Under the pieces are notes generated by a model that searched no databases, was not told where the DNA came from, and worked only from the letters and a program-made list of their open reading frames with translations. A stretch of DNA of 56,820 nucleotides from Chloroflexota bacterium (GTDB lineage: Bacteria > Chloroflexota > Ktedonobacteria > Ktedonobacterales > JADMIN01). A program made the position numbers and the translations under genes. This document shows, piece by piece, positions 17,570 to 25,274 of this stretch. The stretch lies in NCBI GenBank assembly GCA_021323855.1, contig JAJPKE010000043.1:1-56820 (forward strand), given 5' to 3'. The first letter of the stretch is position 1. Every line of letters begins with the position of its first letter.

Positions 17570-18235
17570 TTATGGCTTAGCTTTTCCACTATCAGGACGC
17601 CGCTGCATTTCTGAAAGTTCCCCCTGCCGCAGCAGGAGCCGCCGCAGATGCGCGCGGCCACGCGCAATACGCGACTTGACCGTGCCAAGCGACGTTTCCA
17701 TTACCCGCGCAATTTCCTCATAAGGCAACCCCTGCACATCGCTCAGGATCAACGCCAGCCGCTGCTCGGCAGGCAGCGCCAGCAGCGCCGTTTGGATCTG
17801 CGCGATGGTTTCAGCGCGCAAAGCCATGCGCTCCGGGTCCCAGGAGGGGTCTATCATCGCCTGCGGGAGATGGGCATCACCGGCGCTCTCGCCGTCGCGG
17901 TCGGCATCAAGGGTAGCATCCAGCGAGACGGAGGGGCGACGCGCCTGCGTGCGGAAATGGTCAATGCAGCCATTGTTGACGATGCGATAGAGCCAGGCGC
18001 GGAAGGACGAGCCGCGAAACGAGCCTATCGCACGATAGGCGGAGAAGAACGCCTCCTGCGTGACATCGGCGGCGAGATCAGGGTCGCCAAGCATACGCAA
18101 TGCCAGGGCATACGCGCCGCCCTGGTGCAGTTCCACCAACTGATTGAATGCCGCCCGGTCGCCGCGCTGGCTCTTGCGCACCAGTGCCAGCTCGCGTTCG
18201 CGCTCCGCCGCCCCGTCATGCTGCTCGTGGCCCAT
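17570..18235 (-). CDS. ECF-type RNA polymerase sigma factor
   Basis: The protein has 221 residues. Region 2 is recognisable by DPDLAADVTQEAFFSAYRAIGSFRG and FRAWLYRIVNNGCIDHFR, and region 4 by LPAEQRLALILSDVQGLPYEEIARVMETSLGTVKSRIARGR. The spacer carries acidic low-complexity sequence. GGGGGA precedes the ATG. It is the first gene of a pair with the downstream membrane anti-sigma factor, so the likely role is an envelope or stress response released by a signal at the membrane. Confidence 0.92.
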   Translation of the reverse strand: MGHEQHDGAAERERELALVRKSQRGDRAAFNQLVELHQGGAYALALRMLGDPDLAADVTQEAFFSAYRAIGSFRGSSFRAWLYRIVNNGCIDHFRTQARRPSVSLDATLDADRDGESAGDAHLPQAMIDPSWDPERMALRAETIAQIQTALLALPAEQRLALILSDVQGLPYEEIARVMETSLGTVKSRIARGRAHLRRLLLRQGELSEMQRRPDSGKAKP

Positions 18236-18330
18236 GCGTTTCCCCCAACCGCTATCGGCTCATAGTGTACCCGAAGCGGTCATCAGCCACAAGGCTTTAT
18301 TGAGATGTTAGTTGCGCGACGCCGCTCTGG

Positions 18331-18370
18331 TTCCCCCTCTCCTCGCGGGAGAGGGAGCTAGGGGGTGAGG
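18331..18370 (-). repeat. Dispersed repeat family A, copy 3
   Basis: Reverse-orientation copy: CCCCCTCTCCTCGCGGGAGAGGG followed by GGGGGTGAGG. It lies between the ECF sigma start and the prfB stop codon. Confidence 0.75.
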
Positions 18371-19484
18371 TCAAACGTTCGCCGTCTCACCGGCGCGGGC
18401 GGTCAGGTTTGCCTCGATGAAGTGGTCCATTTCGCCATTGAGATAGCTGGCGGTGTCGCCCTGCTCGGCGCCGGTGCGGTGGTCTTTGACCAGATTGTAG
18501 GGGTGAATCGTCACCGTGCGAATCTGGTTGCCGAAATCTGCCTCTACATGCGCGCCTTTGAGCCGCGCTTGCTCGCGTTCGCGCTCCTCAATCTGCAACT
18601 CATAGATGCGCGATTTGAGAACACGCAGCGCCAGTTCACGGTTCTGAATCTGTAAACGCTCATTCTGACAGGTGACAACGATGCCTGTCGGTTTGTGGCG
18701 CATACGCACGGCGGAGTCCGTCTTGTTGAGATGCTGGCCGCCTTTGCCGGTGGAGCGGAACGTATCCACCTCGATATCTTCGGGGCGAATGACGATTTCG
18801 ATTGGCTCGTCGCCAATATCCGGCATCACTTCCACTTTGGCGAACGAGGTCTGCCGGCGGTGGGCGGCGTCAAAGGGCGAGAGGCGAATCAGCCGGTGCG
18901 CGCCCGCCTCGCCACGCAGGTAGCCATAGGCGTAGGGACCATCTATGCTAAACGTCGTGCTCTTGATGCCGGCCTCCTCACCGGGCGTCTCATCGAGCAA
19001 CTCTACGGTATAGCCATGTGATTCGGCCCAGCGCATATAGGCGCGCTGAAGCATCGCCACCCAATCCTGCGCGTCGGTGCCACCGTTGCCGGCATGGATG
19101 GACATGATGGCCGAAGAAGCGTCGTGTTCGCCGTTCATCAGCAGCTTGAAACGCTGCCGCTCCAATTCGGCGTCTATCTCCGCCATCGCCGTGGTGATTT
19201 CGGCTTCCAGGTCGGCATCTGAGGCACCATTGAGCATCTCTGCCAGTTCGTGCAACTCAGCGAGCCGCACTTGCAGCGATTCCCACGTGGTAACTTCGTC
19301 GCGCAAGCGGCTCAGCGCCCGCATCTGGGCCTGCGCATGTGCGCGGTCGGCGTAGAAGTCCGGGGCGAGGGCTTCCTGTTCGATGGCGTCTATCTGTTGT
19401 TTTTTGCTAGCGAGGTCAAAGATGCACCGCGATTTCATTGACGCGGGCCTGCGCAACCTCGATGCGATTGGTCAGGTCACTCAT
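18371..19484 (-). CDS. prfB: Peptide chain release factor 2, expressed through a programmed +1 frameshift
   Basis: RF2 recognises UGA and UAA stop codons. The main frame shows the RF2 tripeptide SPF (RLSPFDAAHRRQTSF) and the catalytic GGQ (TGKGGQHLNK). The real start is the ATG at 19484: 22 codons (MSDLTNRIEV...) lead to an in-frame TGA at 19416-19418 in the context CTTTGAC. A +1 slip at CTT continues as DLASKKQQID, giving about 370 residues, the normal RF2 size. A gene finder that ignores the shift would start inside the second frame and lose the true N-terminus. Low RF2 favours frameshifting, so the gene is autoregulated. Confidence 0.95.
19416..19422 (-). promoter_or_regulatory. prfB programmed +1 frameshift site (CTT TGA C)
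   Basis: On the minus strand codons 22-23 read CTT TGA followed by C, the classical slippery context. The upstream GCGGTG is a weaker anti-SD match than the AGGGGG of E. coli. The site makes RF2 synthesis depend on RF2 scarcity. Confidence 0.93.
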
Positions 19485-19565
19485 GCCCGCATGATATGCC
19501 GCAGGGTACGGGTGCGTCAAGGGAAACCAGCGATACCGGCCCCTGCAATGCGCACTTGTAGCGGT

Positions 19566-20525
19566 TCAGTCTGGTGGAGTGTCCCTACGCGCGGCAAGCT
19601 GCTTTTGCAGATAGGCTAGCTTTTCTGGATTGCGCACCACATAGATGTCCTGTATACCAGCGGCGCTCGCGGTAACGCTGAGGACGCCGATTAGCTCGTC
19701 CTCATTCCAGCACAAGAAAGCCGGGTCGCCGTTGATCTCAACCAGCGTAAAAGTCAGCGTTGGGGGGCGCTGATTGTTCTCCGGCGAGCCAAGCCAGGAC
19801 GACCAGATATGCGCCACCGCTTGCTGACCATAGATCGGCTTGAGGTTTGCCAGCACCTTGCCGCCGCCATCCGCCCAGGAGACGGCATCCTGCGCCAGCA
19901 GTTTAGTGAGACCCGCGAGGTCTCCTGCCTGGCTAGCGGAGAGAAAGCTGAGCAGCAGTTGGCGCTGGCGCTGCGGCTCCGGCGTGAAACGCGCACGCTC
20001 ATCCTGCAACGCCTGCCTGGCGCGATGAAAGATCTGGCGGCAATTGGCTGGACTCTTCTCCAGCATGCCGCCAATTTCGTCAAAGGGGTACTCAAACACT
20101 TCGTGTAGCAGAAACACGGCGCGCTCCGGCGGGCTGAGCGTCTCGAGCAGGCGCAAGAAAGCCAGCGACAGCGCCTCCTGCTGTTCGAGGTCAGCGAATG
20201 GGGATCCACTCTCGTCCGAGGTGAGAATCGGTTCAGGCAACCAGGTGCCGATGTACTGTTCGCGGGTGACGCGGGCCGATTTCAGGTAATCCAGCGCGAG
20301 GCGGGTGACAATGGTGGTGAGATACGCCTTCAGCGAACTGATCTCCTGGTCGGCGTTCGCCTGATAGCGCAGGTAGGTCTCCTGCACCAAATCTTCGGCG
20401 TCGCTCGCGCTGCCGGTCATACGATAGGCGATAGAAAAGAGCAGCACGCGATACCGCTCGAACGCTTCTCCCTGCGTTGCGGGCGTCGCCTGTCGCTGAT
20501 TCTCCGTTCGCCTGGATGTGCCCAT
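19566..20525 (-). CDS. ECF41-type sigma factor (SigJ-like) with SnoaL-like C-terminal domain
   Basis: The 319 residues begin with sigma regions 2 and 4 (DAEDLVQETYLR, SPPERAVFLLHEVFEYPFDEI). The linker motif WLPEP, the C-terminal-domain motif DGGGK, and the near-terminal NPEKL (family NPDKL) identify group ECF41. In this group the fused SnoaL-like domain replaces a separate anti-sigma factor. ECF41 genes are typically next to an oxidoreductase/epimerase or carboxymuconolactone-decarboxylase gene that they transcribe; the divergent NmrA-like gene fits. AGGGGA lies upstream of the ATG. Confidence 0.92.
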   Translation of the reverse strand: MGTSRRTENQRQATPATQGEAFERYRVLLFSIAYRMTGSASDAEDLVQETYLRYQANADQEISSLKAYLTTIVTRLALDYLKSARVTREQYIGTWLPEPILTSDESGSPFADLEQQEALSLAFLRLLETLSPPERAVFLLHEVFEYPFDEIGGMLEKSPANCRQIFHRARQALQDERARFTPEPQRQRQLLLSFLSASQAGDLAGLTKLLAQDAVSWADGGGKVLANLKPIYGQQAVAHIWSSWLGSPENNQRPPTLTFTLVEINGDPAFLCWNEDELIGVLSVTASAAGIQDIYVVRNPEKLAYLQKQLAARRDTPPD

Positions 20526-20656
20526 TGCTCACCATTCCCCTGCCGTCTTCTAGCTTCTGATCTTTCGCTCGTGTCTTGATCTTGTCTTATGGTAGGCCCG
20601 AATCAGGCGATAGGTCTAGATGAAGTCAGAAAGCGCACGATATGCCGGTCGTTTGA

Positions 20657-20684
20657 TGTCACGTTCCGCCCGTACCTTCTCGTC
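20657..20684 (+). promoter_or_regulatory. Putative ECF41-dependent promoter
   Basis: TGTCACG (20657-20663) and CGTC (20681-20684) are separated by 17 nt. From memory, the ECF41 consensus is TGTCACA, about 16 nt, CGTC. It stands about 80 nt before the start of the NmrA-like gene, the expected target. No such motif was found before the sigma gene itself. Confidence 0.6.
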
Positions 20685-20767
20685 TCCTCTCCGGAGCCGC
20701 TCCGAACGAGAGGCATAGAAGAGCCTTGCAACGCTCAAAACAACAGAGAAACACGAGAGGTACTATC

Positions 20768-21598
20768 ATGCAACCTATTCTAGTTCCTGGTGGCACAGGC
20801 AGGCTGGGGAGCCGCGTCGTCTCGCAGTTACGCGATGCGGGCCGCACAGTGCGCGTGCTGAGCAGGCACAGCCACAAGGCAGAGAGCGATAGAGACGGCA
20901 TCGAGTACGTGACTGGCGATCTGGCGACGGGCGAGGGAGTCGAAGCCGCTGTGGAGGGGACCGAGATCATCGTGTTCTGCGCGGGCAGCTTCAAGGGCGA
21001 CACGGCGCAGATACAGCATCTGGTCCAGGCGGCATCACGTGCCGGAGCGCGGCATCTGCTCTACATCTCGGTTGTTGGTGCAGACCGCGTGCCCGTCGTC
21101 AGCGGCGTTGATCGCGCGATGTTCACCTATTTCGCCTCCAAGCTGGCCGCCGAGCGCGCGGTGGCCGATTCCGGTATACCGTGGACAACGCTACGCGCTA
21201 CCCAGTTCTATGACGCCTTCCTGCTAGTGGCGCAGCAGATGGCAAAATTGCCGGTGATACCAGTTCCGGCGGGATTTCGGTTCCAGCCCATTGACACAGA
21301 TGAAGTGGCGGCCCGGCTCGCTGAGCTGGCGCTGGGTAAGCCGGTTGGGCTGGCGCCCGATATAGCCGGACCAAAGATATACGGGATGGATGAATTGCTG
21401 CGCGCATACCTGCACGCCACGCACAAGCGACGGCCCATGATTCCGCTCTGGCTGCCTGGCAAAGCTGCGCGCGCGGTCAAGGCAGGCGCTATCCTGGCTC
21501 CTGAGCGAGCGGTGGGCAAGCGCACCTGGGAGGAGTTCATGGCCGAGCAGGTAAGTTCAGCCAGTGATAGCCGGTCCAGCCAGCCGAGCGTGGCGTAG
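20768..21598 (+). CDS. NAD(P)-binding NmrA/SDR-like protein (ECF41 partner)
   Basis: The 276-residue protein has an N-terminal Rossmann fold: LVPGGTGRLGSRVV binds the dinucleotide, and HLLYISVVGAD is followed by the YFASKLAAE segment of atypical SDRs. It resembles NmrA/YwnB-type proteins, some of which act as redox sensors and not as enzymes; the catalytic role is unproven. The ATG at 20768 has GAGAGG in front. It is divergent from the ECF41 sigma gene and preceded by an ECF41-like promoter, so it is probably the regulated target. Confidence 0.85.
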   Translation: MQPILVPGGTGRLGSRVVSQLRDAGRTVRVLSRHSHKAESDRDGIEYVTGDLATGEGVEAAVEGTEIIVFCAGSFKGDTAQIQHLVQAASRAGARHLLYISVVGADRVPVVSGVDRAMFTYFASKLAAERAVADSGIPWTTLRATQFYDAFLLVAQQMAKLPVIPVPAGFRFQPIDTDEVAARLAELALGKPVGLAPDIAGPKIYGMDELLRAYLHATHKRRPMIPLWLPGKAARAVKAGAILAPERAVGKRTWEEFMAEQVSSASDSRSSQPSVA

Positions 21599-21659
21599 AG
21601 CTTACGCGGAGGCAGCCATGCTTCACTCTGAAGCGATCTTGTTGCCGGGAGAGAATCTG

Positions 21660-22103
21660 TCACGTCAGTAAATAATAGATCTCAGTCCAAACTTCGGCAG
21701 GGTTATCGCTATGTGGCCCGTAGACCTCCCATCGCGGACCGGCTGGCTGCCGCCCGTGCGCAGCGCACCAGGCAAGTACCGCCTGATGCGCTGCCGCCAG
21801 GCCAGAGTACGATCCGCGATGTAGAGTCATCGCCACTGGCCCTGCTGGCAGGGACGACACCACCACCCGTCCAGTGAGCGGGCATGGAATGCGCAACTCG
21901 ACTCCAACCTCGACATGCGGCACATCGTCCTTGTACAACATGATATTGCGACACCCGCTATGAATCCCGCCCGCATGCAAGCATGCCCACACCTCATCCA
22001 ACAGTTCCTTCCACAACACCGGGAACTGCTGCCATGTGGTCGTTGCAGGCACCACCGCAGTTGGGCGGGCCGCGACATCTATGAAAGTTACCTGATACAT
22101 CAT
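21660..22103 (-). CDS. GyrI-like small-molecule-binding domain protein
   Basis: The 147-residue protein resembles the GyrI-like (AraC effector-binding) fold: MMYQVTFIDVAARPTAVV, LWKELLDEVWACLHA, a central NIMLYKDD, then VEVGVELRIPCP, GPVAMTLHRGSYSGLAAAH and a terminal EVWTEIYYLL. The conserved acidic residue of the ligand cleft is probably the Glu in TEIYY. Stand-alone members bind hydrophobic compounds or hydrolyse them; the ligand here is unknown. The ATG at 22103 has AGGAG five bases upstream. Confidence 0.8.
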   Translation of the reverse strand: MMYQVTFIDVAARPTAVVPATTTWQQFPVLWKELLDEVWACLHAGGIHSGCRNIMLYKDDVPHVEVGVELRIPCPLTGRVVVSSLPAGPVAMTLHRGSYSGLAAAHQAVLAWCAAHGRQPAGPRWEVYGPHSDNPAEVWTEIYYLLT

Positions 22104-22261
22104 GTTCACTCCTACATTATGGAAGTGACTCGTGAACTATCCCTCACATAATATACGGGGTAGTGCTGTCTTCACAGTTTGTATTCCGTAGCCAAGTTGC
22201 ACCGTCCGGTTTACCCGCCTTCTGAAATATGCACCAATCCTAAACATAAACGGCAGAGGGA

Positions 22262-22290
22262 TTGACAGCTTCGCAATTTTGCGGTATACT
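22262..22290 (+). promoter_or_regulatory. Consensus sigma70-type promoter of the tRNA-fMet gene
   Basis: TTGACA (22262-22267), a 17-nt spacer, and TATACT (22285-22290). Transcription should start near 22297, about 12 nt before the first tRNA base. This is the best promoter match in the window. Confidence 0.85.
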
Positions 22291-22308
22291 CCTTTTTGCA
22301 TTGTGCAT

Positions 22309-22709
22309 CGCGGGGTAGAGCAGTGGTTAGCTCGTCGGGCTCAATTCCGTGGAATCAATCATTCGGTCAGCGCAGTCATTATGCGGAGCCGACAAGCGCC
22401 AGCGAAGACCAAAATCTGCCGATTATCGTGACGCTTGGAACTTGATTTCACAATGGGCTGTGCGTGAGGAAACTCGCGTACGAACACCTCACAAATTCGG
22501 GGAAGCCGTTGGCAGGGTAATCCCGAGCGAAGCTCTTGCAGATGAATAATCTACGAGAGAACGTGTAGAGACTTGATGTGAGGCACCCTAACGGACCATG
22601 CCGAGGGTGAAGGGAAAGTCCAGACTACAAACCGATTCGTCGGGCAGTGAAAGCTGTAGTAGTACGCATAACCCGGAGGTCGCCGGTTCGAATCCGGCCC
22701 CCGCTACCA
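22309..22709 (+). tRNA. Initiator tRNA-fMet(CAT), interrupted by a group I intron
   Basis: Exon 1 (22309-22341) and exon 2 (22667-22709, CCA encoded) join to a 76-nt cloverleaf. Acceptor stem CGCGGGG pairs with CCCCGC with a 1:72 mismatch (C1:U72); D stem GAGC/GCTC has A11:U24; the anticodon stem has three G:C pairs (GGG/CCC) flanking loop CTCATAA; T arm is GCCGG-TTCGAAT-CCGGC. The mismatch at 1:72, A11:U24 and the GGG/CCC run are initiator hallmarks, though most bacteria have C1:A72. The anticodon loop is broken by 325 nt. Exon 1 ends at U33 if the usual group I rules apply; because CA occurs on both sides, cuts one or two bases later give the same tRNA. Confidence 0.9.
22342..22666 (+). ncRNA. 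Group I self-splicing intron (IC3-like, tRNA-intron class) in the tRNA-fMet anticodon loop
   Basis: The 325-nt segment has the group I core in order: P3 CCTCAC (22487-22492) with GTGAGG (22578-22583); P4 TCGGG (22497-22501) with CCCGA (22522-22526); P7 GACTT (22570-22574) with AAGTC (22616-22620); P8 ACCCT (22585-22589) with AGGGT (22604-22608); P9 CCGA-TTCG-TCGG. Boundaries follow the rule of U before the intron and G as its last base (22666). The segments GGTAATCCCGAGCGAAGC and CACCCTAACG, and the 3' AAGCTGTAGTAGTACG, closely resemble cyanobacterial tRNA-Leu introns as I recall them. P1 is short (exon GGCU with a GGUC at about 22366) and uncertain. No homing endonuclease gene is present. 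Confidence 0.92.
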
Positions 22710-22717
22710 CTCAATCA

Positions 22718-22751
22718 CCCTCACGCCGTTATCCAGCGTGAGGGTATTTTT
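22718..22751 (+). terminator. Intrinsic terminator between the two tRNA genes
   Basis: A 9-bp stem CCCTCACGC (22718-22726) with GCGTGAGGG (22736-22744) is followed by TATTTTT. It starts nine bases after the tRNA-fMet CCA and ends one base before the next tRNA. The second tRNA would need read-through or its own promoter; none was recognised in the 43-nt gap. Confidence 0.8.
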
Positions 22752-22752
22752 C

Positions 22753-22825
22753 GGCGGGGTAGCTCAGTGGTTAGAGCAGTGGCTTCATAAGCCATGTGTC
22801 GTGGGTTCAAATCCCTCCCCCGCTA
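22753..22825 (+). tRNA. tRNA with CAT anticodon, probably elongator tRNA-Met
   Basis: A 73-nt cloverleaf: acceptor GGCGGGG with CCCCGCT (G1:U72 wobble), D stem GCTC/GAGC, anticodon stem GTGGC/GCCAT with loop TTCATAA, T stem GTGGG/CCCTC with one U:U mismatch, discriminator A. CCA is not encoded (CCT follows). Lack of the GGG/CCC anticodon stem and of the 1:72 mismatch excludes an initiator. Elongator Met is favoured over tRNA-Ile2 (lysidine type), but sequence alone does not settle it. Confidence 0.85.
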
Positions 22826-22932
22826 CCTAATTTGCTTTCGACACTTGCCTCACAAACCCTCGTCTGCAACACGTGTGGCTTTTCTTTTACCTGCTGTCTT
22901 GTCCTGATGATATTATATGGTCGCGCTCCAAT

Positions 22933-23685
22933 TCACTCATATCCAACCATCGCCAGTGCGTCTCTCACAAGAGCCTGCTCCGCCGCGTCACCTTCTAGGT
23001 TCCCGTACCGGCGAAACCTGACATTCACTGGTCGGTAACAAGGATGTGTGAGCGCTACAACAGCAATAGGATGCGACAGCCCTATAAAAGTAGTTGGATA
23101 TACTAAGGCTACTCCTCTTTTGTCCAGTACTTTAAACGAGGTTATATCTGACCAAGAAGAGTTTAGTGCTGGAGATAAAGGCGCCATAAATCGAGGCACG
23201 TAGATGCCCAGTGACAGAATAAGCCGTGGCTTCATAAGCCGTAGTTGATAGAGTAGGAAGTTCTGGCACCAGCGCACAAAATCAGGGCTTCGTGCGCCAG
23301 GAAATAAACCTGTAGCACTATTTCCGGCTACTAGGCCTACATAAGCATTCGTAAAGAAGCATTCTTCTGGAGGAATCTTAACTTCTTTCAAGAACGCCAA
23401 AAGATTTCGCCAGGTGGCTCCATTCAGATCTTCTCCCAGGTGATTGAAAGAATATTCAAAGCCAGCTTCACTATCAAAATTGTTCCCTATAACCATAACG
23501 CCACCAAATGGCATTGACGGTAGAGCATGATTGGGTTGGGTGTTCCATAAGCCAGACCCACCAGGAAAGAACGCAGTGCCAAGTATGCGTCCTGGTATTT
23601 TTATGGTGCCATTCGGATAATTTCTGAGAGTACCGAGATATGTAAACAAATCCTCAATTACATGCGTGTTATCCTGATCATTCAT
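22933..23685 (-). CDS. Protein of possible uracil-DNA glycosylase-like fold; compositionally distinct
   Basis: The 250-residue protein has no close family I can name. Segments such as PFGGVMVIGNNFD, PPEECFFTNAYVGL, FLLYQLRLMKPRLILSLGIYVPR and ALTHPCYRP follow the order of UDG-superfamily motifs: active-site loop, core strand, G-rich strand, and a C-terminal H-P motif. The catalytic residues differ from classical family 1 or 4 enzymes, so the assignment is tentative. The coding region is visibly more AT-rich than its neighbours and sits next to tRNA genes, which suggests acquisition by transfer. No flanking direct repeat or integrase was found. Upstream of the ATG is only a weak AGAGAG site. 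Confidence 0.5.
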   Translation of the reverse strand: MNDQDNTHVIEDLFTYLGTLRNYPNGTIKIPGRILGTAFFPGGSGLWNTQPNHALPSMPFGGVMVIGNNFDSEAGFEYSFNHLGEDLNGATWRNLLAFLKEVKIPPEECFFTNAYVGLVAGNSATGLFPGARSPDFVRWCQNFLLYQLRLMKPRLILSLGIYVPRFMAPLSPALNSSWSDITSFKVLDKRGVALVYPTTFIGLSHPIAVVALTHPCYRPVNVRFRRYGNLEGDAAEQALVRDALAMVGYE

Positions 23686-23904
23686 TGCTAGCTACTCTCT
23701 TCCGCAGAAAACAGATGCGATAGGCTGGCAAGAGGATGTATTCCGTCCGATTAAGGAACAGAACAATTGACGCAGAGCCTGCATTGCACACTGCATATAT
23801 CAGACCACAGCAATACAGTTCACGCTAGACTTCCTATGGGTTCCCTCCGCTAAAATCCTCGTGTGATACACTACGAGACAGTTTGATTGGAGTTTTGTCT
23901 CAGT

Positions 23905-25191
23905 ATGTCCTCCGCGCAACACGACCCATACCTGGCGCTACGCTATCGTGATTTCCGGTTGCTCGTCGCAGGCCGCTTCATCGTCACGCTGGGCGAGCAG
24001 ATGCTCAATGTCGCTATCGGTTGGGAACTCTACGTTCGTACCAACTCCGCGCTGGCCCTCGGCTTCGTCGGGCTGGCGCAGATCGCGCCCATCATGCTCT
24101 TCTCGCTGCCCGCCGGCCAGGTGGCCGACCGCATCAACCGCAAACGTATCGTCATCACCAGCCAGACCATCATGACCATCGCGGCGTCCTTCCTGGCGCT
24201 GCTCTCCGCGCTGCATGGCGCGCTACCGCTCGTCTATGCCACGCTGGCGCTGCTGGGCACTGCCTACGCATTCAACGATCCCGCCAGCTCATCCCTGCTG
24301 CCACAGACCGTGCCAGCGGAGGCCTTTCCCAACGCCGCCACCTGGAGCAGCAGTTCGTGGCAGTTCGCCGCTGTGCTGGGTCCAGCGCTGGGTGGCTTCA
24401 TCATCGCGCTCACCGGCCACGCCACCGCCGTCTATGTGCTGGACGCCATTGCCTGCGCCATCTATATCGTCTTGCTCCTCTTGATGCGCAGCAAACAGAT
24501 GGAGTACGCGAAAGAGGCGTCGTCGCTGCGTTCGCTGGCGGCGGGCGTTGGCTTCGTCTGGCGCACCAAGATCATCCTGGCGACGATCACGCTTGATCTC
24601 TTTGCCGTGCTGCTGGGCGGCGCCGTCACATTGCTGCCGATTTACGCGATCTCTATTTTGCATGTGGGAGCGGTTGGGCTGGGCTGGCTGCGCGCCGCGC
24701 CCTCGATTGGCGCCGTCATCATGGCGCTCTCGCAGGCACACCTGCCGCCGTTCAAGAAAGCTGGCTGGACACTGCTACTGGCGGTCGCGGGCTTTGGCGT
24801 TGCCACGATTGTCTTTGGCCTCTCGCGTTCGTTCCTGCTCTCGCTGCTGGCGCTGGTAGCATTGGGTGCGCTGGACAATATCAGCGTCATCGTCAGGAGT
24901 ACACTGTTGCTGCTGCGCACGCCGGATGAGATGCGCGGGCGCATCTCCGCCGTGAACAGCATCTTCGTCGGCGCCTCGAATGAGCTTGGCGGCTTCGAGT
25001 CTGGGCTGGCGGCGGCGCTCTTCGGCCCGGTAATCGCCGTGGTCGGTGGTGGCATCGGCACCATTCTCGTCGTCATCGCCGTCGCGCTGATCTGGCCGGA
25101 GGTGCGCCGCCTGGGCCGGCTGGATGGCAAAGATGCTCAGTTGGCCGGCGAGATTAGCGAGGCTGAAGCCGCCAATGTCATCTCGCGCTGA
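23905..25191 (+). CDS. MFS transporter (MFS_3/EntS-like exporter)
   Basis: The 428-residue integral membrane protein has about 12 hydrophobic segments. Between segments 2 and 3 is the MFS motif A-like GQVADRINRKRI, and the N-terminus ALRYRDFRLLVAGRFIVTLGEQM is typical of the EntS/MefA-like MFS_3 group of drug or siderophore exporters. The substrate cannot be predicted. The ATG at 23905 is used; an in-frame TTG at 23887 is possible, and the GGAG before 23905 is rather far. A hairpin with CTCGT/ACGAG arms at about 23860-23878 precedes the gene and could be an operator. Confidence 0.85.
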   Translation: MSSAQHDPYLALRYRDFRLLVAGRFIVTLGEQMLNVAIGWELYVRTNSALALGFVGLAQIAPIMLFSLPAGQVADRINRKRIVITSQTIMTIAASFLALLSALHGALPLVYATLALLGTAYAFNDPASSSLLPQTVPAEAFPNAATWSSSSWQFAAVLGPALGGFIIALTGHATAVYVLDAIACAIYIVLLLLMRSKQMEYAKEASSLRSLAAGVGFVWRTKIILATITLDLFAVLLGGAVTLLPIYAISILHVGAVGLGWLRAAPSIGAVIMALSQAHLPPFKKAGWTLLLAVAGFGVATIVFGLSRSFLLSLLALVALGALDNISVIVRSTLLLLRTPDEMRGRISAVNSIFVGASNELGGFESGLAAALFGPVIAVVGGGIGTILVVIAVALIWPEVRRLGRLDGKDAQLAGEISEAEAANVISR

Positions 25192-25208
25192 TAGTCCGCT
25201 CCTCATGA

Positions 25209-25238
25209 GGTAGGGCAGACAAGAATGTCCGCCCCACC
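25209..25238. repeat. Dispersed palindromic repeat family B, copy 2
   Basis: A 30-nt palindrome, GGTAGGGCAGACA, AGAA, TGTCCGCCCCACC, the reverse complement of the 4521-4550 copy with three or four differences. It lies between the convergent MFS and aspS genes. Confidence 0.75.
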
Positions 25239-25274
25239 AATAAGACACGCCTCGATTCCGGCGTGGAAACGCGC

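Noticed and set aside
22349..22549. 66-codon ORF inside the group I intron as a homing endonuclease
   Set aside because: Too short, no LAGLIDADG, HNH or GIY-YIG motif, and it runs through the P3-P4 core.
22753..23900. Genomic island inserted at the tRNA-Met 3' end
   Set aside because: The UDG-like gene is AT-richer, but no duplicated tRNA 3' end, integrase or right boundary was found.
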